From Gammaproteobacteria bacterium (GTDB taxonomy: Bacteria; Pseudomonadota; Gammaproteobacteria; Ga0077554; Ga007554), in contig JACPOZ010000011.1 in NCBI GenBank assembly GCA_016191235.1, positions 62,001 through 126,000 of the forward strand: a stretch of 64,000 nt of DNA. Direction: 5' to 3'. The notes under the pieces were generated by a model. It was given only the letters and a program-made list of their open reading frames with translations, ran no database searches and was not told the DNA's origin. The position numbers and the translations under genes are program-made. Below are positions 37,177 through 48,431 of the stretch, piece by piece. Position 1 is the first letter of the stretch. Every line of letters starts with the position of its first letter.

Positions 37177-37656
37177 TTAGCGGGCGATCGTATTGGTACG
37201 CTTGATTTTATTTTGCAACTGGATAATGCCGTACAATAGGGCCTCTGCGGTAGGCGGACAGCCAGGGACATAGATGTCGACTGGCACGATACGGTCGCAC
37301 CCTCGTACCACCGAATAGGAATAATGGTAATAGCCACCGCCGTTGGCACAGGACCCCATCGAGATTACCCAGCGCGGCTCGGACATCTGGTCATATACCT
37401 TGCGTAGAGCGGGGGCCATCTTGTTGACCAGCGTTCCCGCCACCACCATCACGTCGGACTGGCGCGGACTGGGACGGAACACCACGCCAAAACGATCTAA
37501 ATCATAGCGGGCGGCACCTGCGTGCATCATTTCCACGGCGCAGCAGGCCAAGCCGAAAGTCATCGGCCACAATGAACCCGTGCGCGCCCAATTGATGAGT
37601 GAGTCGGCAGTGGTCGTGACTACGCCTTTTTCAAGAACGCCCTCTATTATTCCCAT
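37177..37656 (-). CDS. nuoB: NADH-quinone oxidoreductase subunit B, cluster N2
   Basis: 159 aa from ATG 37656 ([11 protein letters not shown]). Ligands of terminal cluster N2 are the tandem Cys in [10 protein letters not shown], Cys in GSCANGGG, and Cys in [14 protein letters not shown]. The start overlaps the end of nuoA by 10 bp. Confidence 0.97.
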   Translation of the reverse strand: MGIIEGVLEKGVVTTTADSLINWARTGSLWPMTFGLACCAVEMMHAGAARYDLDRFGVVFRPSPRQSDVMVVAGTLVNKMAPALRKVYDQMSEPRWVISMGSCANGGGYYHYSYSVVRGCDRIVPVDIYVPGCPPTAEALLYGIIQLQNKIKRTNTIAR

Positions 37657-38003
37657 TCCAGGGCCCCCTTCTTCCACTCGTAGATAAACCCGATCACGAG
37701 GATACCGAGAAACACCACCATGGCAATGTAACCAAACATGCCTATTTCACCCAGCACTGCGGCCCAGGGGAACAGAAAGGCAATCTCAAGATCGAAGACG
37801 ATAAACAGGATGGCCACGAGATAGTAGCGCACGTCGAACTTCATGCGCGAATCTTCGAACGCCTCGAAGCCGCACTCATAGGGAGAGAGCTTTTCGCTAT
37901 CAGGACGATTTGGCGCGACCAAAAAGCCGGCGACAACCGGCGCCACTCCAAAAAAGACGCCAAGCCCGAGAAAAATCAAGATAGGCAAGTAATTTTCCAA
38001 CAT
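37647..38003 (-). CDS. nuoA: NADH-quinone oxidoreductase subunit A
   Basis: 118 aa from ATG 38003 ([15 protein letters not shown]); extra in-frame codons to 38063 are not NuoA-like. Three helices. The conserved loop [36 protein letters not shown] includes the quinone-loop Cys. First gene of the nuo operon. Confidence 0.97.
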   Translation of the reverse strand: MLENYLPILIFLGLGVFFGVAPVVAGFLVAPNRPDSEKLSPYECGFEAFEDSRMKFDVRYYLVAILFIVFDLEIAFLFPWAAVLGEIGMFGYIAMVVFLGILVIGFIYEWKKGALEWE

Positions 38004-38116
38004 TGCCGCTATTCCCCCACCCAAAGAAAAAATACGCACGGACGCCCTCTTCGCGCCAGGCAAAGGGACGTCATCAATTTTTGCTCAAAATAAAACAGTT
38101 CGAGTTTTTGAGTCTA

Positions 38117-38140
38117 GGCTAGGAAACAAGATGCTGTCAA
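38117..38140 (-). promoter_or_regulatory. Candidate sigma-70 promoter of nuoA-N
   Basis: Minus strand: TTGACA (38140-38135), then 18 nt and TAGACT (17 nt would give CTAGAC). It lies about 115 bp upstream of nuoA in a gap (38004-38314) with no gene, and downstream of a strong terminator, so nuo needs its own promoter around here. The -10 is weak. Confidence 0.4.
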
Positions 38141-38314
38141 GCAGCTAATGCAAGCCTACCACCATACAATTCATATGGTTACGCAGGAAGCATAATGACT
38201 CGACCGAAAAAAAGTCAAATACTGTTTTTTTAAGATCCCCGTAAAATACAACAGGGATATGCTACAGGAACATCGCCCCACAAAATCGAACGCATGAATG
38301 CCTGTTTTTATTAC

Positions 38315-38356
38315 AAAAAAAAGCAGCCAAAATTTGATTTTGGCTGCTTTTTTTAA
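38315..38356. terminator. Strong bidirectional intrinsic terminator
   Basis: AGCAGCCAAAAT-TTG-ATTTTGGCTGCT (38322-38348), a perfect 12-bp stem with an A-run on one side and a T-run on the other, so it works in either direction. On the minus strand it ends the orn-tpiA-secG-tRNA transcript after tRNA-Leu and insulates nuo. Confidence 0.92.
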
Positions 38357-38392
38357 AAATCCCCAAGAACAGTGCTTTCAGGGTCAATCATA

Positions 38393-38477
38393 TGGTACCG
38401 ATGGCCGGACTCGAACCGGCACAGCTTGCGCCACTACCACCTCAAGGTAGCGTGTCTACCAATTCCACCACATCGGC
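38393..38477 (-). tRNA. tRNA-Leu (anticodon GAG)
   Basis: 85 nt on the minus strand. Acceptor GCCGATG pairs with CATCGGT (T at the end is the discriminator region before CCA), and CCA is encoded. The anticodon stem CTACC/GGTAG closes the loop TTGAGGT, giving GAG. A long variable arm (TGGCGCAAGCTGTGC), typical of Leu, and the T-loop GGTTCGAGTCC are present. It lies downstream of the secG remnant and a MITE copy. Confidence 0.95.
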
Positions 38478-38500
38478 TTAAACTTTACAGGAACCCATGA

Positions 38501-38739
38501 ACCTAAAAACGGCAGTTGACCGCTTCTCTGGACGGCTAGCAATATGTTTTTAAGAGACTTTATCGCGCCCTGCGGGTTCACCTGTTTGGTGACGCCCGCT
38601 ACGGGGCGGATTGCACGATTTTCAGTGCGCATGGCAGCGTTACAACTCCTTGGAATGGAACAACCATTCCGCGTCGTCGCGCCTTGCCCTGCACCCCGAA
38701 AATCGCACACTCCACCCCGTCCAACTGCCGTTTTTAGGT
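38501..38739. mobile_element. MITE-like non-autonomous element, copy 2 (239 bp)
   Basis: Same element as 12190-12426 but inverted, about 95% identical by eye. Terminal inverted repeats ACCTAAAAACGGCAGTTG and its complement are perfect here. Flanks carry a 3-bp duplication TGA (38498-38500 and 38740-38742). Together with TCA at the other copy this suggests a T-N-A target duplication, as known for some IS5-related transposases; the mobilising enzyme is not in the window. The interior has a long imperfect hairpin and no gene. It lies between the secG remnant and tRNA-Leu. Confidence 0.88.
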
Positions 38740-38744
38740 TGATC

Positions 38745-38908
38745 CTATTGTGCAGGCTTGGCCGGCACAACCGGTGACTGCTGGGCAGGGCCGCCAGGCA
38801 CCATTGCCGGAACCATCGGCGTCGCGCACCCTTGCCCTGCTGAATCAACACCAGACTGATCAGGGCAACCGCCACAACCACAAGAACAATCGACAAAATA
38901 GTATACAT
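38745..38908 (-). pseudogene. secG: Internally deleted secG
   Basis: SecG is the small two-helix subunit of the SecYEG translocon. The start is intact: MYTILSIVLVVVAVALISL-VLIQQGKGA, i.e. helix 1 and the conserved QQGKGA turn (about residues 22-28). The next codons are out of frame. A separate frame then reads TPMVPAMVPGGPAQQ and so on, ending KPAQ-stop at 38745, which is the Pro/Ala-rich tail expected of SecG. The central part (GSGAS-type loop and helix 2, probably 50-70 residues) is missing. From the start, the frame would run through the MITE into the tRNA to 38456. The position after tpiA and before tRNA-Leu supports identity. Confidence 0.78.
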
Positions 38909-38955
38909 TTTAAATTACGCCAATAAAATCTAGGGAAATCCTGCCCAGCGGGAAC

Positions 38956-39711
38956 TCATTCTGCCGCATGGCAGATCGTCAGAAACTCACTAGCGTCCAG
39001 GGAAGCGCCACCTATCAGGCCACCATCGATATCCGGCTTGGCGAACAGCTCCGCCGCATTGGAACCTTTCACGCTCCCGCCATAGAGAATCTGGATTTTG
39101 CCCGCAATCTCCGCACTATGCGCAGCAATCTGCCTCCGGATAAAGGCATGAACCTCCTGCGCCTGATCGGGTGATGCGGTTTTTCCTGTGCCTATCGCCC
39201 ATACCGGCTCGTAGGCAATCACCGCGCCGCCAAGAGCCGCCAGGCATTCCGGTGACTCCAGCACTGCGTCGAGCTGGCGCGCCACGACGGCCTCAGTCAG
39301 CTCGTTTTCACGGTCTTCAAGCATCTCTCCGACACAGAAAATCGGCGTGAGCCCACCCTTGCTTGCCGCGAGAAACTTGCGCGCCACTATTTTGTTGTCT
39401 TCGCCAAACAGCGCGCGCCGCTCTGAGTGGCCTACGATCGCATACGTACAGCCGAAATCCAGGAGCATCGTCGCCGATATTTCGCCGGTATAGGCCCCTG
39501 AAGAAGCGTAGCAAAGATTCTGCGCACCCAGCATTACAGGCGTGCCTTGCAGCATGGCCGAAACATCCGCAAGGTAGGCGTGCGGAGGGCACAAGGCGAT
39601 TTGCGTCTTGACGGCACTGGCAACACCCGCCTTGATACCTTCGACCAGCTCCTTGGCGCTCGCGCGGGAACCGTTCATTTTCCAATTTCCAGCGACTAAC
39701 GGCTGCCGCAT
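38956..39711 (-). CDS. tpiA: Triosephosphate isomerase
   Basis: Glycolytic/gluconeogenic enzyme interconverting DHAP and glyceraldehyde-3-phosphate. 251 aa from ATG 39711 (an adjacent in-frame ATG at 39714 is possible). AGNWKMNG has Lys11, VGHSERR has catalytic His95, and AYEPVWAIGTGKTA has Glu168. The phosphate-binding LYGGSVKGSNA is near the C-terminus. Followed by the secG remnant in standard order. Confidence 0.97.
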   Translation of the reverse strand: MRQPLVAGNWKMNGSRASAKELVEGIKAGVASAVKTQIALCPPHAYLADVSAMLQGTPVMLGAQNLCYASSGAYTGEISATMLLDFGCTYAIVGHSERRALFGEDNKIVARKFLAASKGGLTPIFCVGEMLEDRENELTEAVVARQLDAVLESPECLAALGGAVIAYEPVWAIGTGKTASPDQAQEVHAFIRRQIAAHSAEIAGKIQILYGGSVKGSNAAELFAKPDIDGGLIGGASLDASEFLTICHAAE

Positions 39712-39802
39712 CATTCTACCTCAAGGCTGTGCAAACAAAGTGCCAAATGTTACAGCGACCAGCGTAAGAAATCAATTTTATTAGAGGAGTTATTCCACCC
39801 GC

Positions 39803-40363
39803 TCAGCTCTGCGGCAGTTTGAAAAGATGTTCCCGGTAATATTTCAACTCACTGATGGAATCGCGTATATCCTGTAGCGCCAGGTGGCTTGCTTCCTTGT
39901 TCTTGGCAAAACCGGCGGCGACAGTGGGCGCCCAGCGCAATGCCAGCTCCTTGACCGTACTGACATCCAGGTGACGATAGTGGAAATATTTTTCCAGGTC
40001 GGGCATGGCGCGGTGCAGGAAACGCCGGTCCTGGCAGATGCTGTTGCCGCACATGGGGGACTTGTTGGGCGGAACATATTTTTTCAGGAATTCCAGTGTC
40101 TGCTGTTCGGCGTCGATTTCCGTCAAGGGGCTTGCGCGCACCCTGTCGATCAAGCCGGATTTGCCGTGCTGAGTGCGGTTCCAGGCGTCCATGTTATTAA
40201 GCACCTGCGCATTCTGGTGTATCGCCAGCACAGGGCCTTCGGCCAGGACATTCAGATGGGCATCGGTAACAATCGTGGCGATCTCGATGATATAATCCTG
40301 CTCTGTATCCAGACCAGTCATCTCCAGGTCGATCCAGATAAGGTTGCTGGGGTTTTGCGCCAT
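39803..40363 (-). CDS. orn: Oligoribonuclease
   Basis: 3'-5' exoribonuclease that finishes RNA decay by cleaving dinucleotides, including pGpG from c-di-GMP. 186 aa. DEDDh exonuclease motifs: [11 protein letters not shown] (Asp12, Glu14), [11 protein letters not shown], and the C-terminal [11 protein letters not shown] with catalytic His/Asp. It lies upstream of tpiA on the same strand and divergent from the M48 protease gene (89 bp between). Confidence 0.96.
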   Translation of the reverse strand: MAQNPSNLIWIDLEMTGLDTEQDYIIEIATIVTDAHLNVLAEGPVLAIHQNAQVLNNMDAWNRTQHGKSGLIDRVRASPLTEIDAEQQTLEFLKKYVPPNKSPMCGNSICQDRRFLHRAMPDLEKYFHYRHLDVSTVKELALRWAPTVAAGFAKNKEASHLALQDIRDSISELKYYREHLFKLPQS

Positions 40364-40452
40364 AAAGCCTTCTCGTCATAGCAATATCAATGTCCTGCAT
40401 TCTATCAGAGACACCCCAGCGCGCGGAAAAAAACCGGAGATTATTTTAGTTT

Positions 40453-41739
40453 ATGAGCGTCTTCACCCTGATATTTCTCGTTATGCTGACGCTCAGCGCC
40501 GGTATACGCCTGTGGCTGGCGCACCGCCAACAGACCCATGTCCTGGCCCACCGCAAACATGTGCCTGACGCCTTCCGCGACACAATCCCCGAACCCGCCC
40601 ATCAGCGCGCGGCGGATTATACGGTCGCCAAGACGCGGCTGGAAACGGCGGAAATCTGCATCAGCGCCCTCTTGTTAGTGGGATGGACGCTCGGCGGCGG
40701 GCTGGACCTCATGGACCATGCCTGGCGCAATCTGCATCTCACCCCAATCGCAACCGGCGTGGGCGTGCTGATCAGCATATTTATGCTGACGCAATTGCTT
40801 GATTTGCCGATGTCTGTCTACCAGACATTCAGGCTTGAACAACGCTTTGGATTCAATCACACCACGCCCAGGCTGTTCATCATCGACCTCATCAAACAGA
40901 GCGTCCTGCTGCTCGTGCTGGGCGCGCCACTGGCGTGGCTTGTTCTATGGCTACTGGGAAATAGCGGCAGTTTGTGGTGGCTGTATACCTGGGCGGTGTG
41001 GATGGGATTTATACTGCTGATGATGTGGGCCTACCCTGCGGTAATCGCGCCGTTGTTCAACAAGTTCAAGCCCTTGCAGGACGGTGCGCTGCGGGATCGC
41101 GTGCTGGATTTACTGAACCGCAACGGCTTCGCCAGCCAGGGTATTTTTGTCATGGACGGCTCGCGCCGCTCCGGGCATGGCAACGCCTATTTCACAGGGT
41201 TGGGCACAAATAAGCGCATCGTTTTTTTCGACACTCTGATTAACGCGCTGAGTGCCGATGAGATCGAGGCGGTGCTGGCCCACGAGCTAGGCCACTTCAA
41301 GCGCCGCCATATCCACAAACGCATCGTACTGACTGCGGTGGCGGCGCTGGCCGGGCTTGCTCTGCTCGGCTGGCTGCTGGATCAGGCGTGGTTTTATACC
41401 GGACTGGGGGTGACGCAGCCCTCCCCCTACATGGGATTAATTCTGTTTTTGCTGGTAACGCCGGTATTCAACTTTTTCATGCAGCCGGTGTCGGCCTATT
41501 TCATGCGCAAACATGAATTCGAAGCCGACGACTTCGCCGCCGCGCAAACCGACCCGAACGATTTGATCCGCGCGCTGGTCAAACTCTACAAGGAGAACGC
41601 CGCCACGCTGACGCCCGACCCACTCTATTCAGCGTACCACGACTCCCACCCTCCGGCCCCAGTGCGGATTGCAAACTTATCTGCTAAATTAGCTAACCGG
41701 CATCTGACGCACAAAAAGGGGATGTCGTTGCCTACTTGA
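40453..41739 (+). CDS. M48-family membrane zinc metallopeptidase (Ste24-like)
   Basis: 428 aa. The N-terminal CAAX-protease-type region has several membrane helices (about residues 5-21, 70-82, 98-118, 147-170, 178-200), then the catalytic motif HELGH at 277-281 and two further helices. The third zinc ligand is probably the Glu in KHEFEADDFAA (about 353-363). The YSAYHDSHPPAPVRI tail is typical of Ste24-like M48A peptidases. In bacteria these degrade or process membrane proteins; the substrate is unknown. Confidence 0.92.
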   Translation: MSVFTLIFLVMLTLSAGIRLWLAHRQQTHVLAHRKHVPDAFRDTIPEPAHQRAADYTVAKTRLETAEICISALLLVGWTLGGGLDLMDHAWRNLHLTPIATGVGVLISIFMLTQLLDLPMSVYQTFRLEQRFGFNHTTPRLFIIDLIKQSVLLLVLGAPLAWLVLWLLGNSGSLWWLYTWAVWMGFILLMMWAYPAVIAPLFNKFKPLQDGALRDRVLDLLNRNGFASQGIFVMDGSRRSGHGNAYFTGLGTNKRIVFFDTLINALSADEIEAVLAHELGHFKRRHIHKRIVLTAVAALAGLALLGWLLDQAWFYTGLGVTQPSPYMGLILFLLVTPVFNFFMQPVSAYFMRKHEFEADDFAAAQTDPNDLIRALVKLYKENAATLTPDPLYSAYHDSHPPAPVRIANLSAKLANRHLTHKKGMSLPT

Positions 41740-41853
41740 ACGCAACCTTTTACAAGTTCAAACAAACACCATGACAGAATGGAAGGGTGAAAACCCAATG
41801 TCAGCGGTTTTTTTTGCATTGTTATGGCCAGACTGTCATCCGGGTAAAGGGCT

Positions 41854-43440
41854 TTGACCCCTTTAAGAAGCGAGACCCCTCTGATCCGCTCGCTGCAAAA
41901 CTCCGCACTGTATGACCATCCGGCGCGGAGTTTCGAGGTCATCGAAACGCACATTTCCTGGGTAATATTGACCGGCCTCTATGCCTACAAGATCAAAAAG
42001 CCAATAGACCTGGGGTTCCTCGATTTCTCCACGCTGAAAAAACGCCGCTATTACTGTGAAGAGGAACTGCGCCTCAACCGGCGCCTCGCACCGCAGCTTT
42101 ATATCGGGGTTGTCGCTATCACGGGCAGCCCTGCCAAGCCCGCCTTAAATGGGACGGGGCCGCCCATAGAGTATGCAGTCAAAATGGCGCAGTTCCCGCA
42201 AGAGGCGCAGCTCGACCGTGTCATGGCGCGCGGCGGGCTCCGGTCCGCACATATCGACAGTCTTGCGCAACTCATCGCCGGATTTCATCAACGCATCGCC
42301 ATTGCCGGACAAGACACCCCCTACGGTAGACCGGCGAATGTCTATCAACCGGTGGAGGAAAATTTCTTACATATACGGCCACATCTCACCGAACCCGCCG
42401 ACATCGAACAACTCGAACGCCTACACACCTGGAGCAAGGCCGAAAATGCCCGCCTTCTGCCCTTTTTGCAGCAGCGCAAGGCGGACGGTTTTATCCGCGA
42501 ATGCCACGGCGACATGCACCTGGCCAACATGGCGCTGCTGGATGACCAGATAACCATCTTCGATTGCCTGGAATTCAACGAAAACCTGCGCTGGATCGAC
42601 GTGATGAGCGAGGCGGCCTTTCTGATGATGGACCTCGACAGCCGCAGCGCAAGCGCTCTTGGGTGGCGCTTCCTCAATGCCTATCTCGCCGCTGGCGGCG
42701 ATTACCAGGGGTTGCGCTTACTGCGCTACTACCTGGTCTACCGCGCCCTGGTGCGCGCCAAGGTGGCGTGCATCCGTCTCGGACAAACCGGCCCGAGCGA
42801 AGAGGAAGTACACGCTACCTGCCTGCAATACCAGCGCTACGCTGGTTTGGCCGAAAGCTACACGCATCCCCGCGCGACGCCGCTCATCATCACCCACGGC
42901 TTGTCAGGCTCAGGCAAGACTACCCATACCCAACGGCTGCTCGAAACGTTGGGCGCCATCCGCGCGCGCTCCGATGTGGAACGCAAACGCCTGTTCGGCC
43001 TTGACCTGGAAGCGCGCACAGCCTCCGGCATCGGCACCGGCCTGTATACCGCCGACGCCAGCCGCCGCACCTATCAACACCTCGCTGGCCTGGCACGCAC
43101 CGTCATCGAATCCGGCTATCCGGTGATTATCGACGCCGCCTTTCTCCAGCGCGCGCAACGCGACATGTTTCACGACCTCGCCGCGCGCTTAGGCGTGCCC
43201 TTCATAATCCTAAGTTACCAGGCTCCCGAAGCCGTGATGCGCGCGCGCATTACCCGGCGGGCACAAGAAAGCCATGACGCATCGGAGGCGGATATCAGAG
43301 TGCTCGAACACCAGCTCGCCACTTTTGATCCCATTACGCCGGAGGAATCGGCCCACACGCTGGATATCGACAGCGAACATCCGCCCGCGCCGGAAAAAAT
43401 CCGGGAGTTTATTGAAATCCGGGGTAAAATAAACCACTGA
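41854..43440 (+). CDS. Fusion of phosphotransferase-like (APH) domain and P-loop kinase-like ATPase
   Basis: 528 aa. The first half is an aminoglycoside-phosphotransferase/kinase fold: CHGDMHLANM is the catalytic loop and IFDCLEFNENLRWIDV the metal-binding Asp segment (about residues 215-250). The second half begins with the Walker A motif GLSGSGKTT near residue 350, followed by an arginine-rich RSDVERKRLFG, resembling small-molecule kinases. This two-domain architecture is widespread and functionally uncharacterised; drug resistance should not be assumed. The start is a TTG in ACCCCTTTAAG context and may be wrong; no clear ribosome site is seen. It converges on ureG. Confidence 0.82.
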   Translation: MTPLRSETPLIRSLQNSALYDHPARSFEVIETHISWVILTGLYAYKIKKPIDLGFLDFSTLKKRRYYCEEELRLNRRLAPQLYIGVVAITGSPAKPALNGTGPPIEYAVKMAQFPQEAQLDRVMARGGLRSAHIDSLAQLIAGFHQRIAIAGQDTPYGRPANVYQPVEENFLHIRPHLTEPADIEQLERLHTWSKAENARLLPFLQQRKADGFIRECHGDMHLANMALLDDQITIFDCLEFNENLRWIDVMSEAAFLMMDLDSRSASALGWRFLNAYLAAGGDYQGLRLLRYYLVYRALVRAKVACIRLGQTGPSEEEVHATCLQYQRYAGLAESYTHPRATPLIITHGLSGSGKTTHTQRLLETLGAIRARSDVERKRLFGLDLEARTASGIGTGLYTADASRRTYQHLAGLARTVIESGYPVIIDAAFLQRAQRDMFHDLAARLGVPFIILSYQAPEAVMRARITRRAQESHDASEADIRVLEHQLATFDPITPEESAHTLDIDSEHPPAPEKIREFIEIRGKINH

Positions 43441-43473
43441 GAACCGTACAAAAACCTCATCCAAAAACTATGT

Positions 43474-44079
43474 CTAACCTGCCACCACCCGGCGCGATTT
43501 AATGAATTCGATGACCGTGTTCAGCCCACTGCCCTGCCTGAGATTGGTGAATACAAATGGCCGTTCGCCACGCATGCGGCGCGTGTCGTGGTCCATGACT
43601 TCGAGGCTGGCGCCGACATAGGGCGCAAGGTCGGTTTTGTTGATGACGAGGAGATCGGACTTGGTGATGCCGGGGCCACCCTTGCGCGGGATCTTGTCAC
43701 CGGCGGCAACGTCGATCACGTAGATCGTCAGGTCGACCAGTTCCGGGCTGAAGGTGGCGGCGAGGTTGTCGCCGCCGCTTTCGACGAAGATCAACTCCAC
43801 GTCCGGGAAGCGCCGTTCAAGTTTTTCGATAGCGGCGAGATTCATGGAAGCGTCTTCGCGGATGGCGGTGTGCGGGCAACCGCCGGTCTCGACGCCGATG
43901 ATGCGCTCCGGCGCGAGGGCCTGGCTGCGCACCAGAAACTGGGCGTCTTCCTGTGTGTAGATGTCATTGGTGACAACCGCCAGGCGGTAAGTGTCGCGCA
44001 TGCTTTTGCACAGCGCGTCGACCAGGGCGGTTTTACCTGACCCCACTGGCCCGGCGATTCCGACACGAAAGGCGTTCAT
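43474..44079 (-). CDS. ureG: Urease accessory GTPase UreG
   Basis: 201 aa. Cytoplasmic GTPase that hands nickel to urease with UreF and UreD. Walker [11 protein letters not shown] (about residues 10-19), the metal-binding Cys-Pro-His ([15 protein letters not shown]), [15 protein letters not shown] and the GTP-specificity [10 protein letters not shown] are present. Last gene of the urea operon, 12 bp after ureF. Confidence 0.97.
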   Translation of the reverse strand: MNAFRVGIAGPVGSGKTALVDALCKSMRDTYRLAVVTNDIYTQEDAQFLVRSQALAPERIIGVETGGCPHTAIREDASMNLAAIEKLERRFPDVELIFVESGGDNLAATFSPELVDLTIYVIDVAAGDKIPRKGGPGITKSDLLVINKTDLAPYVGASLEVMDHDTRRMRGERPFVFTNLRQGSGLNTVIEFIKSRRVVAG

Positions 44080-44091
44080 GGTATTTTCTCC

Positions 44092-44778
44092 TTAACTTCG
44101 AAACAGCCGTGTATATTGCGTCTCATGCGCCATGCTGGCGAGCGCCATTCCCCAGCCGCCGACGCCGAGCTCGTCATCCGCCAGGGTGATTGCAGAGTTT
44201 GCCGCAGTGCTTATCGCGGCTTGTAGATCCCACATCATTTGCTGTCCGGCGGTCTGGCCGAGCGGGATCAGTTTGACGCCGGCACTCACCAGATTCGCCG
44301 CCCAGCCTTGCAGATAGCCGGTGATGGCATCACCGCATGGTATGCCCCAATGCGCTGCGGCGAGCGCATAAGCGGCGGCGAAGTTGCATGGTTCTTCTTG
44401 CCATGACACGCCATCGGGCAGAGCGGGCTTAAGGTCGCGCAGCAGGCGCAGCAGTGCGCGGCCCATGTCGAGACTTTGCTGGCGCAGCTCCTCGCTTTCG
44501 CGTGACGCAGTGAGCCAGCGATTCCACTGCCGTACTGCCGCGCCATCGTCGCGCTGCCGCGCCTCGTATATGCGGCATGCAACTGCGGCATCGAGCAGCG
44601 CGGAGCCGTAATGCAGCCCATCCTCCAGCCAGGCGCGCAGCGTAGCAGCGTCTTTCACCTGTCCAGTGTGGACAGCGTATTCCAGACCCTCGGAATAACT
44701 GTATGCGCCGACCGGCAGCGACGGGCTTGCAAGCTGTAGCAGCCGCAGCAGCGAAGTATCGCGCTCACTCGTGTTCAT
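44092..44778 (-). CDS. ureF: Urease accessory protein UreF
   Basis: 228 aa from ATG 44778 ([33 protein letters not shown] in short segments typical of UreF). Longer in-frame extension to 44856 lies in ureE and lacks family character. UreF links UreG to the UreD-apo-urease complex and gates GTP hydrolysis. The start overlaps the His-rich end of ureE by 14 bp. Confidence 0.94.
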   Translation of the reverse strand: MNTSERDTSLLRLLQLASPSLPVGAYSYSEGLEYAVHTGQVKDAATLRAWLEDGLHYGSALLDAAVACRIYEARQRDDGAAVRQWNRWLTASRESEELRQQSLDMGRALLRLLRDLKPALPDGVSWQEEPCNFAAAYALAAAHWGIPCGDAITGYLQGWAANLVSAGVKLIPLGQTAGQQMMWDLQAAISTAANSAITLADDELGVGGWGMALASMAHETQYTRLFRS

Positions 44779-45222
44779 GGGCATGATGGCCGTGACCGCC
44801 ATAGGCGCCTGGCTCCGGATCGAAGGGCGCGGTTTCATATGCCACGTGCAGGCCAAGCTGTTCGAGCATCCCGGCCAGAACGGGATCGGGGAGAATGCGT
44901 ATATGGTGTTCGCCGATTTCTGCCGGTACGTGGCGGTTGCCGAGATGGTAGGCTGCGCGCAACAGCGTCAGGGTATCGTAGACGCGCGCAGTTAGAACCG
45001 GTTCGGCCTTGGCGCGAATACGCACTAGCGTGCCGTCGGTGGCACGCAGAAGGTCACCGTCATGCAGAACCGTGCCGCGCGGCAGTACAAGCTGGACTTC
45101 CGTGCTGTCTTCGGCGGTCAGGCGGATACGGCTGCGGGCGCGTTCTTCGGCGGCCAGCGCCAGTGTCAGTGCGACTGCGGCGTTTTGATCCGGCGGCAGG
45201 ACTTCGGTCAGGCTGAGCACGG

Positions 45223-45226
<4 letters not shown>
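44765..45226 (-). CDS. ureE: Urease nickel metallochaperone UreE
   Basis: 153 aa. The N-terminal peptide-binding domain is followed by the metal-binding domain ([12 protein letters not shown]) with the conserved metal-binding His, and a short His-rich tail [11 protein letters not shown] that binds extra Ni. Its ATG overlaps the ureC stop (ATGA). Confidence 0.95.
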
Positions 45227-46928
<1,702 letters not shown>

Positions 46929-46932
<4 letters not shown>

Positions 46933-47246
46933 GATTTTTTCTCCAGCGGGCCATTTACTTTGGCATTGAAACCGTAGACCTCGCGGCGTCCGGCGAAGGC
47001 GACGAGCTGCACCTCGCGCTCGTCGCCCGGCTCGAAACGCACCGCAGTGCCGGCGGGGATGTCCAGGCGCATGCCATAGGCGCGCTCGCGCTCAAAGCGG
47101 AGCGCCGTGTTCACTTCGTAAAAGTGAAAATGCGAGCCGACCTGTACCGGCCGGTCGCCGGTGTTGGCTACTGTAACCCGTGCCGTGTCACGCCCGGCAT
47201 TGAGTTCGATCTCACCTTCCATAACCAGGATTTCACCGGGGATCAT
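46929..47246 (-). CDS. ureB: Urease beta subunit
   Basis: 105-aa structural subunit: [19 protein letters not shown] start, [19 protein letters not shown], and [20 protein letters not shown] are conserved. Not fused to ureA, as is usual in proteobacteria. It starts 13 bp after the ureA stop. Confidence 0.97.
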
Positions 47247-47259
47247 TGCTGTAATCTCC

Positions 47260-47562
47260 TTAGCGGATAGGGTTGTGTACCGTCACCAGCTTGGTGCCAT
47301 CGGGAAACGTGGCTTCGACCTGCACGTCGGCAATCATTTCCGGCACGCCTTCCATTACGTCATTGCGCGTGAGCAGGGTTGTGCCATAGGCCATCATGTC
47401 GGCGACGCTGCGGCCGTCGCGCGCGCCTTCGAGTATTGCTGCGCTGATATAGGCTACCGCCTCGGGATAGTTGAGTTTGAGTCCACGATCCTTGCGCCGT
47501 TCGGCGACGAGTGCGGCGGTGAAAATCAGCAGTTTGTCTTTTTCTTGCGGTGACAGGTGCAT
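47260..47562 (-). CDS. ureA: Urease gamma subunit
   Basis: 100 aa, exactly the family length, from ATG 47562 ([14 protein letters not shown]) with AAGGAA upstream; an adjacent ATG at 47565 is too close to that site. Conserved [11 protein letters not shown] and [19 protein letters not shown]-like end. A longer in-frame extension into ureD is not UreA-like. Confidence 0.97.
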   Translation of the reverse strand: MHLSPQEKDKLLIFTAALVAERRKDRGLKLNYPEAVAYISAAILEGARDGRSVADMMAYGTTLLTRNDVMEGVPEMIADVQVEATFPDGTKLVTVHNPIR

Positions 47563-47573
47563 CATTCTTCCTT

Positions 47574-48431
47574 TTATGTATTCCAGATGCGCGGCGGGCA
47601 GGCTGCGCGGTTCCGGTGATGCCGTCGCAGCATGTCCCACACGGCGACGAACCAGGCACGCGCCTCGGCGCTCGATGGGCCGCGATAGCGGCACAACAAT
47701 CCTTCTTCGAGACGCGTCACGCCAGCCTCGCCATGGCGGGGCTGAGCCGTCCACAATCTGCGCGCCTCTTCGGCAAGCGTTGTTTCCACCACCTGCCCGA
47801 GCCAGGCGAGACAGCCTGTCACCGGCATTCCACTGAGTCCGAACGGCCTGTCGAGCAGACGGCTGCCGCCCTCCAGCCGCTGGCGGTCGATCCATAACGG
47901 TGTGCCGCCGCGCCACACTTCGATGCTGTTTCGCCAATGCCCGTGGTCGAAGCGTTCGCCGCATGCGCTGCGGCCAAAGCGCGTAATATCCCAACCGAGC
48001 CAGGTCGCGCCCGGCGCAAGTTCCACACGCATCGTCTGATGCGCCAAGGCGCCGTCGAACACGATGCTTTCTTGCGGAAGCCATTCAAGGTGTGCGCCCG
48101 TATCCACACACGCCCGCACGATTTGTGCCGCTGGCAAACCACTACTTCGATACCACTTGTTGGCCGCCGGTGTGGTGAGCAATGCCTGTGTGCCGGGTTC
48201 GAGATGCAGCGCGATTTCCAGCCGGTCGCCGCCGGCCATGCCACCCGGCGGATGCAGGACGACCGCATGGCACACATCCGCACCCTCGGGATAGAAGGGC
48301 CGCTGGATCGCCAACGGCATGCGCGCCTCGACGACTTGCATCACCGTGTCTGGGCCTTGGCTGAAACGTAGATCCAGGCTCCCACGCCACGTCGGGGTAT
48401 CGCCCGCCGACGCAAGAACATGTCCACTCAT
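47574..48431 (-). CDS. ureD: Urease accessory protein UreD
   Basis: 285 aa. Scaffold that binds apo-urease and, with UreF and UreG, routes nickel. Visible motifs: [38 protein letters not shown] and [14 protein letters not shown]. Its ATG overlaps the urtE stop (ATGA), so transport and urease genes are directly coupled. Confidence 0.94.
   Translation of the reverse strand: MSGHVLASAGDTPTWRGSLDLRFSQGPDTVMQVVEARMPLAIQRPFYPEGADVCHAVVLHPPGGMAGGDRLEIALHLEPGTQALLTTPAANKWYRSSGLPAAQIVRACVDTGAHLEWLPQESIVFDGALAHQTMRVELAPGATWLGWDITRFGRSACGERFDHGHWRNSIEVWRGGTPLWIDRQRLEGGSRLLDRPFGLSGMPVTGCLAWLGQVVETTLAEEARRLWTAQPRHGEAGVTRLEEGLLCRYRGPSSAEARAWFVAVWDMLRRHHRNRAACPPRIWNT

Noticed and set aside
38456-38908. A 150-residue SecG-like protein running through the mobile element into tRNA-Leu
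   Set aside because: Only the first 28 residues are SecG; the remainder reads the MITE and tRNA and is the result of the frameshift.
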